DNA from: Coxiellaceae bacterium
Lineage (GTDB): Bacteria > Pseudomonadota > Gammaproteobacteria > Coxiellales > Coxiellaceae
Direction: 5' to 3'
Length of the DNA: 64,000 nucleotides
Assembly (NCBI GenBank): GCA_011523685.1
Contig: WTGG01000001.1
Coordinates: 62,001-126,000 of the forward strand
Within the stretch, counting starts at the first letter, position 1. Each line of letters begins with the position of its first letter. This document shows positions 48,342 to 57,217 of the stretch, piece after piece. The notes below the pieces were generated by a model, which was given only the letters and a program-made list of their open reading frames with translations, searched no databases and was not told the origin of the DNA. The position numbers were made by a program, and so were the translations under genes.

Positions 48342-49037
48342 TTATTTTTGAATGAGTCGCCCTTGTTTTAAAACATACACCTGCTTCATATAATGAAGCT
48401 CAACAATATTGTCGACTGACAAACACCCTTGCTCTAACATCACCACAGGGTGATCTGAGTGATTTGCTGAGCGTTTCACACTCTCGGGCAAATCCATGAG
48501 ATGATCACGATTAACGCGCAAAACAACATAGGCATCGCAACTCTGATCCACTTTATTGCGAATTCTAGCTTTTGCCGCCTCTTCATTGTCATAGAGTGGT
48601 CGACCTAACATCGTGTGTTTAATCGACTTTAACTGTAATGCCCATGCTGCCAAATCATGACCTTGGGCTTGATACAATGTCATATACAGTAATTGCTCGT
48701 GATCTTCTAATATCACGGGCTGTTCATGGTCAGCACTGCCACCACCCATCTCTTCTAATCGCTCTTGTGCCTGTTCTTTTGCTTCGATTAAAGGTTTCAT
48801 GAGATTACGTAAAAATAACGAAGACTCCCAACCCTCGATTGCCAACACACGATCAACAACATCGATAATCTCTTGGCAAAGACGTTGCGTGAGAGCTTTA
48901 TCATCAGGGTCACGCTCACTGTATTCCTCTAATAATGCAGTGAATTGCTTGGTTTCTGCTTGCATTTGCTCTAACAACGCTTCTCGCAAGGCATAAGACT
49001 TCGCATCTTGTTGATTATGTGAGGAAAAATTCATCAT
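48342..49037 (-). CDS. icmQ: T4BSS pore-associated protein IcmQ
   Basis: 231 residues, somewhat longer than Legionella IcmQ (about 191). The N-terminal helical domain (about 15-95) is the part that in Legionella binds IcmR. The C-terminal half is the ADP-ribosyltransferase-like fold known to bind NAD, with YVVLRVNRDHLMDLPESV near residue 170. IcmQ inserts in membranes and is kept soluble by IcmR or an IcmR-like FIR protein. Its start ATGATG overlaps the stop of the 38-codon ORF upstream. Confidence 0.92.
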   Translation of the reverse strand: MMNFSSHNQQDAKSYALREALLEQMQAETKQFTALLEEYSERDPDDKALTQRLCQEIIDVVDRVLAIEGWESSLFLRNLMKPLIEAKEQAQERLEEMGGGSADHEQPVILEDHEQLLYMTLYQAQGHDLAAWALQLKSIKHTMLGRPLYDNEEAAKARIRNKVDQSCDAYVVLRVNRDHLMDLPESVKRSANHSDHPVVMLEQGCLSVDNIVELHYMKQVYVLKQGRLIQK

Positions 49038-49150
49038 GTTCTTTGCCCTAGAGATTGATAAAAATTAGGACCATTAAGGCACATATATAAAATTTCACAT
49101 AAAGAACTAGAAGAGGCCTTTAATGCTTTTGCCTGAGTTGGATCTACCAT
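49034..49150 (-). CDS. 38-residue ORF upstream of icmQ, candidate FIR/IcmR-type partner
   Basis: ATG at 49150, TGA at 49036-49034. The product starts MVDPTQAKALKASSSSLCEI and ends GQRT. GGGTAGGGA lies about 5 nt before the ATG. The stop overlaps the icmQ start (ATGA), a typical coupled arrangement. It is the only gene between the PmrA promoter and icmQ. In Legionella and Coxiella this slot between icmS and icmQ holds icmR or other FIR genes, which are unrelated in sequence between species but all bind IcmQ. At 38 residues it is far shorter than known examples (about 100 or more), so it may be a minimal, degenerate or leader peptide. No homology can be claimed. Confidence 0.5.
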   Translation of the reverse strand: MVDPTQAKALKASSSSLCEILYMCLNGPNFYQSLGQRT

Positions 49151-49213
49151 CTATTCCCTACCCTTAATATGATTAGTGTTTCAGTGACACCCAGTCACCC
49201 GTCATTGATAGAT

Positions 49214-49246
49214 AGTGTACAGAACAGACCTTAAGGTAATATTAAA
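49214..49246 (-). promoter_or_regulatory. PmrA-type promoter of the FIR candidate-icmQ-icmP-icmO operon
   Basis: On the minus strand: TTTAAT-N5-CTTAAG (49246-49230), ten bases, then TACACT (49219-49214), a 4/6 -10. A transcript from here would begin about 55 nt before the 38-codon ORF. Confidence 0.75.
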
Positions 49247-49268
49247 TTACCCAAGGTTTTGGGTAATT
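49245..49268. terminator. Inverted repeat between icmS and icmQ, possible icmTS terminator
   Basis: Ten-bp arms AATTACCCAA (49245-49254) and TTGGGTAATT (49259-49268) with a 4-base loop. On the minus strand it lies 65 bp after the icmS stop and is followed by TTAATATTA, part of the next PmrA box. It may end the icmTS transcript, and it sits directly against the upstream PmrA half-site. Confidence 0.5.
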
Positions 49269-49334
49269 TGAGTAATTTTTGTAGAAAAAATATACAGAAA
49301 GATTAAAAAAATCTTAAACACAACTTATTAATGA

Positions 49335-49673
49335 TTAGTCATAGAGCAACTCGTCCAATGGCACTTCATTAGAAGATGGGCTCATGCGGATCAAATCATA
49401 TAGGGAGTCGACAATACAAAATAATCGCAAAATATCCGGTGTATATTGGTCAAATTGCACTTTGGCACCCAATAAAGCGTCACTGTCGTCCTCTAACTTA
49501 ATACCCAGGCCATAACCCAAGCACAAGGAAGACAATTGATCAGCACGTTTGGCTAACCCAGGTAAAATACCTGACGTAGAGAACATTTCAGCGTAGCTGA
49601 TAGGACGCCCTTTTAATGTAAAGGTTTTTTTAGTTTCGCGTGCAATGGCTTCTAAACGTTGCTGTAATTCCAT
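49335..49673 (-). CDS. icmS: T4BSS effector chaperone IcmS
   Basis: 112 residues (Legionella 114). A small acidic protein that pairs with IcmW and brings a class of effectors to DotL. The family pattern is visible in KGRPISYAEMFSTSGILPGLAKRADQL (about 21-47). It overlaps the icmT stop by one base (TAATG). Confidence 0.93.
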   Translation of the reverse strand: MELQQRLEAIARETKKTFTLKGRPISYAEMFSTSGILPGLAKRADQLSSLCLGYGLGIKLEDDSDALLGAKVQFDQYTPDILRLFCIVDSLYDLIRMSPSSNEVPLDELLYD

Positions 49674-49936
49674 TATTCACACCACCAAGGCACTGCCACT
49701 TTTCGAGGACCTGCAAAAAAGCTACGAATATAGCGAAAAAACACCATCGGTGAAAAACCATAACGATTTAATACCGTAAAAAAAAGCATGGTGACCAATG
49801 CAACGCCCAAAGTCCATAACCGAACATGCATTAAAAAAATGACCATTGGAAATGCAGCCTTGCCATCCCATATAAAGAACCGCACGGAACGCGCAGAATC
49901 ACGCCAATGTGCATTCATATTAATAGGTGCAGGCAT
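49673..49936 (-). CDS. icmT: T4BSS membrane protein IcmT
   Basis: 87 residues from the ATG at 49936, matching Legionella IcmT (86). GAGGA lies 8 nt upstream, and the upstream ATG at 49984 would give an atypical extension. The family core AHWRDSARSVRFFIWDGKAAFP is followed by a membrane helix. It is first of the icmTS pair and divergent from dotD. A TACAAT hexamer at 49976-49971 on the minus strand is a possible -10, with an imperfect TTAA pair (TTTAAA-N5-CTTAAT, 49999-49983) 6 nt upstream instead of 10. Confidence 0.93.
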   Translation of the reverse strand: MPAPINMNAHWRDSARSVRFFIWDGKAAFPMVIFLMHVRLWTLGVALVTMLFFTVLNRYGFSPMVFFRYIRSFFAGPRKVAVPWWCE

Positions 49937-50032
49937 AATAAGGTCCTCTACAGGGGTTAATAGTGAAGGAATTGTACCAAACATTAAGAGCAGTTTAAAT
50001 AGTTACCAAAAAAAAAGGAAAAAGTCATTTTT

Positions 50033-50065
50033 TTTAATATAGCCTTAAGGTAGGTATCGTACAAT
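50033..50065 (+). promoter_or_regulatory. PmrA-type promoter of dotDC(B)
   Basis: TTTAAT (50033-50038), N5, CTTAAG (50044-50049), ten bases, TACAAT (50060-50065; 5/6 match to TATAAT). The dotD start is about 68 bp downstream. This is the best plus-strand example of the shared promoter design. Confidence 0.82.
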
Positions 50066-50132
50066 ATCTGAACTAAAGAGAGCCTATTTGCCCTCTTAAT
50101 CAATTAACCTAACACAAAAAAGAAGCTGAATT

Positions 50133-50651
50133 ATGTTAAAAATCAACTCGATACTAATACTTTGCCTAGCCCTTACACTGACAGGATGCTCTTCTGACAG
50201 CAAAAAAGTGGTTGACCTTAACCTTTCATATATGACCGATAATAGTGCTCCCGCTCAAACGAATGACGCTCAAGCACAACAACAAATTGCAGAAGCAGCT
50301 TCTTCCATCAATCAGTCGTTATCTGAGCTTTCTAATATTCAGCAAGCAACACACCCTGATATTGACATAGGATCGCCTATCAACGCGCAAGCAACAGGCA
50401 TGACTCAAGTCACATCAATTGATTTTAATGGCACCTTAGATGACGTCTTGAAAAATATTGCCCAAATGAGCAACTATAAACTAAACACCATAGGCACTCC
50501 CCCGGCAATCCCAGTCATTATTAACTTACACGCAAAAAATAAAACGTTAGCCGATATTCTTCGCAATGTGTCGTACCAAGCAGCTAAACAAGCCACGATA
50601 AAAGTTTACCCTAAAGATCACGTTATCGAATTACGCTATCACCACTATTAA
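50133..50651 (+). CDS. dotD: T4BSS outer-membrane lipoprotein DotD
   Basis: 172 residues. The lipoprotein signal peptide ends LTLTGC with Cys19. The mature part is a low-complexity linker followed by a secretin N0-like domain (about 90-172, TSIDFNGTLDDVLKNIAQMS). DotD with DotC places DotH in the outer membrane. First of dotD-dotC. Confidence 0.94.
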   Translation: MLKINSILILCLALTLTGCSSDSKKVVDLNLSYMTDNSAPAQTNDAQAQQQIAEAASSINQSLSELSNIQQATHPDIDIGSPINAQATGMTQVTSIDFNGTLDDVLKNIAQMSNYKLNTIGTPPAIPVIINLHAKNKTLADILRNVSYQAAKQATIKVYPKDHVIELRYHHY

Positions 50652-50672
50652 TACCCACGGAGTTTATGCCTC

Positions 50673-51482
50673 ATGTCTAGAGCATTAAGAAAAAAGATTT
50701 ACCAAGTGGTTGTAGCAAGCAGTCTACTCATTGCTGCCTCTGGGGTTTTTGCATCTGACACAGAAACAGTCTATGCACAACTGGGTTATATTAAACCTAG
50801 CGATCTACCTCAAACTCACAGTACCATTAATAAAGTTCGCCTACAGGCTATTGAAGAAACGGCAACTGGTTTAGGTGCTAAAGGTGCCTTGGCATGGCGT
50901 GCAAAAGCCATCAATCAATCACTATCCAAAGAACAGTCACATCTTGAGAGTATGTTTAACTTTAATCAGCTCTTATTGGAGCACAATGTGTTACCTCCTG
51001 TTCTTGTCGAATCAGACAACAATCTAAGTCTCGACGGTGATAGCGCTATTCGTTTGAATAGTAAAACTTATAAAATCATTCAACCCGCTCGTTTCGTAAC
51101 AACTCCGCCTACGTGGCGTGAATACCTCTGGATGAACTATAATCCACCGAGTGTTCCCAGTAAAAGCTTACTACCAGAAACACAAGATGAAGCTAAAGTC
51201 TGGAATGCCTGCTTAAAGAAAGGCTGGTTACAAGGTATTGATCAAGCCAACGATATCTTTCGAACTAACCTTGATCGTATGAAACGTGATTTTCTTGGCA
51301 TGGTCCTGTATCGTAAACTCTTAAGCCAGCATATGGTAAGCTCACCATTTGTTGCTCAAACTAACTTAGGTGTAACTGGCGATGCTAATGAAATTCATAT
51401 TAACGATCAGGTGTTACGCATCACGGCTAACTCAAAATTGCAAACCGATGCGTCCAAATGGCAGCCCGTATTCACTCACTAG
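50673..51482 (+). CDS. dotC: T4BSS outer-membrane complex protein DotC, without lipobox
   Basis: 269 residues. The mature protein fits DotC (LPTLR-like start, then KALAWRAKAINQSL and the TPPTWREYLW motif near 148). The signal peptide (about 1-28) ends AASGVFAS with no cysteine nearby, and no alternative start brings one in. DotC of Legionella is a lipoprotein; here it would be cut by signal peptidase I. It would then rely on DotD or DotH for outer-membrane placement. CGGAG is 10 nt before the ATG. Confidence 0.92.
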   Translation: MSRALRKKIYQVVVASSLLIAASGVFASDTETVYAQLGYIKPSDLPQTHSTINKVRLQAIEETATGLGAKGALAWRAKAINQSLSKEQSHLESMFNFNQLLLEHNVLPPVLVESDNNLSLDGDSAIRLNSKTYKIIQPARFVTTPPTWREYLWMNYNPPSVPSKSLLPETQDEAKVWNACLKKGWLQGIDQANDIFRTNLDRMKRDFLGMVLYRKLLSQHMVSSPFVAQTNLGVTGDANEIHINDQVLRITANSKLQTDASKWQPVFTH

Positions 51483-51490
51483 TCTTATTC

Positions 51491-51526
51491 AGGCCATGAT
51501 ACAATCTTATATCATGGCCTTTTTTT
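51491..51526 (+). terminator. Intrinsic terminator between dotC and dotB
   Basis: Perfect 11-bp arms AGGCCATGATA (51491-51501) and TATCATGGCCT (51510-51520), followed by a run of seven T. It starts 8 bp after the dotC stop and ends 22 bp before the dotB ATG, so most dotDC transcripts should stop before dotB. Confidence 0.9.
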
Positions 51527-51548
51527 ATAACACGGGAGAATAGTCATA

Positions 51549-52682
51549 ATGACATCCGATCAGCCACTCTTACTCCCCAACGAACCATCACGGTTTGAAC
51601 CTAGACACATTGATGATTTACTTGTGTTTGCACATGAACATGATGCATCGGATGTTACTATCCAAACGGATGCAGCTATCATTGCTGAAATTCATGGTCG
51701 CTTACACACCATCACTCGTCGACGACTCTCCAACTCAGAAGTAGGTGATCTACTCAATGCTATTTACGGCCCAAATGGCACCACGCAGCTGATGCGAGGT
51801 GAAGACCTTGATACACACTACGAAGTTCGTCCAAATCGCAATCAACGATTCCGTCACCGGGTGAATGCCGTAGGTTGTCATGTTGATGGTCATGAAGGTA
51901 TTCAAATTACCATTCGTACCATTCCCTCTGCCCCACCATCGCTTGCCTCACTGAACTTACCTCAAGCCATCACTGATGCTATAGCACCTCATGAGGGTGT
52001 GGTCTACATCACAGGCGCAACAGGCTCAGGTAAATCAACGCTATTGGCTGCCATGATTAAAGAACTAGCAGAAGACCCTGAAGGTCACCGCAAAATACTC
52101 ACTTATGAATCACCTATTGAATTTGTCTACGATAGCGTTGAAACTCCAACTTCACTGATTAGCCAATCAGAAATTCCACGCAATCTTCCTACGTTTGCTA
52201 GCGGAGTTCGTAATGCCTTACGTCGAAAACCTCGACTCATCTTAGTCGGTGAGGCACGTGATGCTGAAACCATGAGCGCAGTACTCGAAGCCGCACTCAC
52301 AGGACATCCAGTCTACACCACGCTACACAGTAATGGTGTCGCAGAAACCATTCGTCGATTAGTGGGTAGCTTCCCTCAAGAAGAACGCCTAGGTCGAACA
52401 ATTGATATTATAGAAACCATGCGGCTGATTGTTTGGCAACGCTTGGTTCCTTCTGTCGATGGCAAGCGCATCGCACTGAGAGAATACTTAGCGTTTAACG
52501 AAACGATTCGTGATCGCCTGTTAGATAGTGACCCTGACAATATCACAGCCACAACCAGAGACTTAGTCAACGAGTTTGGCCAACCTATGCAGGTCGATGT
52601 TGATGAGAAATTTTCACAAAAACTCATCTCAGAACGCACCTACAAAGTTCTCTCGGCTCGTAATCGCTATGAAAACGCTTAA
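51549..52682 (+). CDS. dotB: T4BSS secretion ATPase DotB
   Basis: 377 residues, exactly the Legionella DotB size. It is a PilT/VirB11-type hexameric ATPase that cycles to the DotO base to energise export. Walker A is TGATGSGKST with Lys162, the same number as in Legionella. Walker B-type RLILVGEARDAETM, the Asp box and the His box (GHPVYTTLHSN) are also intact. GGGAG precedes the ATG. No promoter is evident in the 22 bp after the terminator. Confidence 0.97.
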   Translation: MTSDQPLLLPNEPSRFEPRHIDDLLVFAHEHDASDVTIQTDAAIIAEIHGRLHTITRRRLSNSEVGDLLNAIYGPNGTTQLMRGEDLDTHYEVRPNRNQRFRHRVNAVGCHVDGHEGIQITIRTIPSAPPSLASLNLPQAITDAIAPHEGVVYITGATGSGKSTLLAAMIKELAEDPEGHRKILTYESPIEFVYDSVETPTSLISQSEIPRNLPTFASGVRNALRRKPRLILVGEARDAETMSAVLEAALTGHPVYTTLHSNGVAETIRRLVGSFPQEERLGRTIDIIETMRLIVWQRLVPSVDGKRIALREYLAFNETIRDRLLDSDPDNITATTRDLVNEFGQPMQVDVDEKFSQKLISERTYKVLSARNRYENA

Positions 52683-54039
52683 ACAATCACGCCTAGGGCT
52701 GGGCATCACGATAATAACATTTATCGTCGGTCTCATTGGGCTAATCATCCCACAAGTATTTTCCTTTGCTCTTCTAGTCTGTCAGTGGATTCTTCTGGCT
52801 ATTCTCTCTTGGACATTGTTATCGCATCACCCATCCCCTAATGATCACACCCTAACTACCAAACAACAATTTAGCATTTTTCGATCGATTGCACTTCTCC
52901 AAGGACTGTGCATCATTCTCTTTTACGCACTCACTACGGCAATCAATCTATGGCAGCCACAGGTAGGTACCCATACCGGTCTTCCTTTTTCTTTTTCACT
53001 CAGCACCATCACACTATCCAATGGGTTGTTCCCATGGACTGCTATTGCATTAATCGCCATTGCCTTACAGCAATATAATCAAGGCTCTACAACCATTACC
53101 TATCCAATAGATTGCTGTCCAAGTTTGTTTAAACAACCCAAACATCAAGAGAATCTATCACGAATTATTAACACAGCATTTCAAGGCAGCAATCAACTGG
53201 TATTTATTTTATTCCTAATGACTACCATACTTTTAGGAGCGGCGTGGCTACTCCAACAAACAGGAAACCCTATTCCCACACGCAGCACACTGACCAGCTT
53301 AATCTTATTGATTATCACTATAATCTATTTTAAAAACACCCATATCAAAAAATACATGCATCAACTGTGCCAACAGACCACACCCACCCTTATAACACTT
53401 GGACTCAGCTTAGTTGCACTGTCTCTCATCATTTCTAGCTTGGCGACGATATTACCGAGTCAAGCTAGTACTATGACAACCGATAGCGCTACACAATGGC
53501 TACTGCGTGATGGCTGGCAACCTTACTGGAATCTTTTCATGCAATACGGCTGGATTGGTATGATTGCTCTCTTATCACCCTACTTTGCTTACCGTGGTCG
53601 AGACCTATCACCTCGTCAACTCACTCTACAAATACTCTTATTACCCTTATTACTCAGCTTATTAACGTTACTACCACAAACATCACTGAATACCCTGAGC
53701 CATATCATGCATGCTTTTCCACTTTGGCTACTCCTTGTAATATCTATTATATGTACGTTCAGCTTATTATTTTTGGTATTAAAACCAAAACATCGTGCGA
53801 TCATGATCTCTTGCAGCTTACCTCAGCGAAACCAATTCAAGCCACGCAGCATCACCGGTACTGGTTTTTTAATATTAGGCATGACGCTAATCGGCTTAAT
53901 GCTCTTCTTTCAGCAAGGTATCTTATTATTACTCGTATTAGTCATCTCAAGAAACCTGTTACTCATGATCCCCGTAATGAGCATTACTTTGCGGTTTTTA
54001 CAGCATGCCAGCCACTCGTCATCTGACAAGCACCCTTAA
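52669..54039 (+). CDS. Multi-pass membrane protein of unknown function linked to dotB
   Basis: 456 residues from the ATG at 52669, overlapping the dotB end by 14 bp in another frame, which suggests coupling. About 12 predicted membrane helices. No transporter motif is recognised; the size and helix number would suit a secondary transporter (BCCT or APC-like), but no signature supports that. Not part of the standard Dot/Icm set. The tight overlap hints at co-regulation with dotB, either a machine accessory or a passenger. Confidence 0.6.
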   Translation: MKTLKQSRLGLGITIITFIVGLIGLIIPQVFSFALLVCQWILLAILSWTLLSHHPSPNDHTLTTKQQFSIFRSIALLQGLCIILFYALTTAINLWQPQVGTHTGLPFSFSLSTITLSNGLFPWTAIALIAIALQQYNQGSTTITYPIDCCPSLFKQPKHQENLSRIINTAFQGSNQLVFILFLMTTILLGAAWLLQQTGNPIPTRSTLTSLILLIITIIYFKNTHIKKYMHQLCQQTTPTLITLGLSLVALSLIISSLATILPSQASTMTTDSATQWLLRDGWQPYWNLFMQYGWIGMIALLSPYFAYRGRDLSPRQLTLQILLLPLLLSLLTLLPQTSLNTLSHIMHAFPLWLLLVISIICTFSLLFLVLKPKHRAIMISCSLPQRNQFKPRSITGTGFLILGMTLIGLMLFFQQGILLLLVLVISRNLLLMIPVMSITLRFLQHASHSSSDKHP

Positions 54040-54057
54040 TGACGCCATTTTCTGTGC

Positions 54058-57035
54058 TTAGCTGAATAGATCAGGCTCCGGTTCTCCTGTTATACCACTG
54101 GTAAGCTCAATATCATCTGCCAATACACCAAAATAATTGGTACCGACAAAAATCAATGCTATATCCACTTCGCCACTGTTTTGATAAATTTCATTCGGTA
54201 TCTTCAGGCTATCTAGCGTGGGGTTTTCTGATTGAGAAAATCCAGCAAGGGTACTATGTAGCTGATATGCAACCGTATCGTTATTACCATTACTATCACT
54301 ATCAAACAGAACTCCTTCCCCACTAGCAGCCTTAATTAAATCTAAATGTATAGTTTCGCTGAAATCGTGCCACTCAACCTCAGAGGTTTTAACTGCAGCA
54401 ATAACAGCTGCAGAGTGGGGCTCATATTCATAAGCCATATATAATGATTCTAATGACAGATTAGCATCAGTTAATGGATCAATGCTGATAGGGTTCGCTG
54501 TTTCTATTGATGCATTTAAAACTGTACCTTCCGCACGTGCAGCAAACACGACATATCCATCATTGACACTTGTAAATTCAGGCTCGCTCATATAGGAAAC
54601 AATCCATCCCATATCTAAAATATTGATATCACTAAAATCTGTTATGTATTCGAATTGATATCCCGTTGCTGAATCAGGTATCACATCCCACTTATCTAGC
54701 CCCGTTGAAAAGTCTTCTGTAAAAGCGCTCTGAGGGTAATCATTATCTTCAATTGTGATCTCACCATAAGAACGATCCAAATGCACACCTTGCGCACTAT
54801 GAAGAAATAGCTTGAAAGCCTCTGTGCTTTCTTCCGTCGACGAATCTTTTAGTGGCACTGAAATTGTGTAACTTGTTTCCCCTGCTTTAAACACTGCTTG
54901 ACCTTGTATAGGCATAAAATCCACACCAGCCAAGGCTGTATCACTGCTAGTGGTATATTTACAGATTTATCCAGCGTAAGAAAAATATCAGCCGTCTTAC
55001 TTGCCTCTGATACCACTACATCAGAAATAGATAGTGTTGGGAAAGTTGATAAATCGCTAATATCTAAAGTTGTTTGTTCATACGTTTTACCTGCAGTTTC
55101 ACGATCAGTCGCACTTAACAACCACAAACCAAGGTTACCCCTAGATGTTCCCAAAATAGCTATCGAACTATCTGTCGCATCATCTTCTTCTATTATTTCA
55201 TATGCAAATATTTTTGATGATAAAGGTATATAAGACTCTTCCGTGACCAAGTCTTCTAATGTTCTGAAACTCTTCATTTCACCAGAACCAACTGCAAAAT
55301 TATTCGAGGTTGCTACAACAACCTCAGCGTCACCATCTTGTTGTATATCTTCTATACCCACTTTATACGCCCATTTTCTACCACTCTTCCAAGCCTCAAC
55401 AACGTCACCCATGTCATTGATGTATGAGACTGTGCCACTACTATCAAATATAAGATGCACACCAGATATTAGATCATTCTCATCGACACAAACTGACCCC
55501 CTACCTCCGGTGTCAGTAATTTTTGCAACCTCAAATGAGGTAGTTTCGGGATTATAGACATAACTAAAACTTGCACCGTCCCCATCTTCCCCTGATGCAA
55601 AACTGGTTAGTATCTCTTTTATTCCATCAACATCACTATCTGCATAGCTAATGTTGATACGGTTGGAGTAACCATAGGTGATCGAGCTCTCTGACCCATC
55701 ATCTATCAATAGTGTTTCCCATTGACTAACATCCAATGTCTCGCTGTCTTCATGACCAGAACTCAACAATGCAAGCATTTTAGTATTGCTATAGTTCCCT
55801 AGCACGATATCTTGCGAACCATCGTCATTAACATCAAATCCTTCTATAACGCGCACCCTGTCAAGACCAGTGTATTCAACTACTTGAGAGGAAAAACCAT
55901 CCACCCAATATTCATACAAATGTAAAGTATTGGTCCAGGTGTCATTTGTTTTAAAACTTTGAGAAACCACAACCTCATCAACACCATCACTATCAAGATC
56001 CATTACTCCTAAATTGTTAAATTGACTTGTTACTTCAGTGTCAATGACTGTTCTCACAGCCACTCCATCACTATCAAGAGCGACATGGGCAAGACCACCA
56101 CTATCCCCTGTGTAATCTGACAATGTTACAAATTGAACTTTCGTATCATCTAAAGGCCAATCAATTGACTTAAATGTATCCCCAACATCATAACTAAGCA
56201 TTAAACTCATATCATACAACAAATCATTATCTTCTATTGTGACTGTAGAGAGTTGCTCCTCAATCTTAAAGCTGTCATTTAATGGCGTTTCAACTAAAAT
56301 CTTTAAGTCTTCATGCATTTCTCCCGCATAATCATCAATGATAGCAATCTCAAACTCTGCTTGAGACTCTCCTGCTGGAATTGTCACTCTATTTGCCCCA
56401 ACATCATCACCGCTTGAGTGACTATTGATGCTATAATCGTAGCCCTCATAGACACCTTCACTGCTGAGTATATGAAAACTCACTTCTGTATCAGTAACAG
56501 CTGGTTGTGAGAGCTTGAATAACACTCGTGCAACGCCATCACCTTCAGATACAACAACATCTTAAACAGTCAAAGTAGGCACTGTAACCTCTTCGTCTGA
56601 ATCATTGTCATCATCATTCGTTAACACAGCAATACCACCTCCGATCAGTGCTACACCACCGAGTAATAACAAAGGACTCACTCCACCTGACTCTGGTATA
56701 TCCACCGCATCTTTACCGGTCATCACCTCATCAGAGGATGCCTCTTCTTCATCAACCACTAGACTCACATGGAGGACTTCCTGTGAGGATAGCGATAATG
56801 ACTGTAAAGGCATGTCATCATTACTGGCGTCAGCTTGAGTCATGGTCTTCTGATCATTCTCTAGATCCAGTAGTGAAGTATTATCAATATCTGACATCAT
56901 AGGATCACTCGCTAGCGTTGTATTGCTAGCCTGTGCTTGCTGAAGGATATGCGCGAAATAAAACACTAAACCGGATAATAACAACGGTTGTCGTAGAGGA
57001 CTTAACGAATGGTGCTGAGATGGTTTAGCTGTCAT
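54058..57035 (-). pseudogene. Broken gene for a large exported Calx-beta/FG-GAP surface protein
   Basis: One reading frame of nearly 1 kb codons with two lesions. The first part (57035-56562) has a signal-like N-terminus, a polar region and a membrane-like segment (PLLLLGGVALIGGGIAVL), ending at TAA. The same frame resumes immediately (DVVVSEGDGVARVLFKLSQP, a Calx-beta start) and continues through FG-GAP/VCBS-like Asp-rich repeats (DLDSDGVDEVVVSQ, DVNDDGSQDIVLGN, DVDGIKEILTS). Near 54945-54960 a frameshift occurs: the next frame reads KYTTSSDTALAGVDFMPIQG, a second Calx-beta domain. It ends with a further beta-rich domain. The family is a cell-surface adhesion or calcium-binding protein. Decay is recent, since both frames keep good protein sense. 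A sequencing error at the frameshift cannot be excluded. Confidence 0.75.
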
Positions 57036-57217
57036 TACTCTCTCCTGTAGTGATAGAGTGTGCTTTTACACATACGCTAACTGCAGTGCAAAATATATAC
57101 AGTTCAACTTTTTATTCAATTATTATTAATAATCAATTAGATAAATAACAGCTGCGCATGGACATAAGCGATACATCACCGAGACACGATTCCACAGAAA
57201 TAATGAGACCATCAGCA

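Noticed and set aside
49038..49334. A full-size icmR-like gene between icmS and icmQ
   Set aside because: No ORF longer than 38 codons exists on the relevant strand here, and none resembles IcmR; only the small ORF at 49034-49150 remains.
49983..49999. PmrA-like pair upstream of icmT (TTTAAA-N5-CTTAAT on the minus strand)
   Set aside because: One half-site is off consensus and the TACAAT -10 is 6 nt instead of 10 nt away. Mentioned under icmT only as a possibility.
54849..56525. Treating the middle part of the Calx-beta protein as a separate intact gene
   Set aside because: Its frame is continuous with the upstream exported N-terminus apart from one TAA, it lacks its own ribosome site and signal peptide, and the Calx-beta domain begins upstream of the first ATG.
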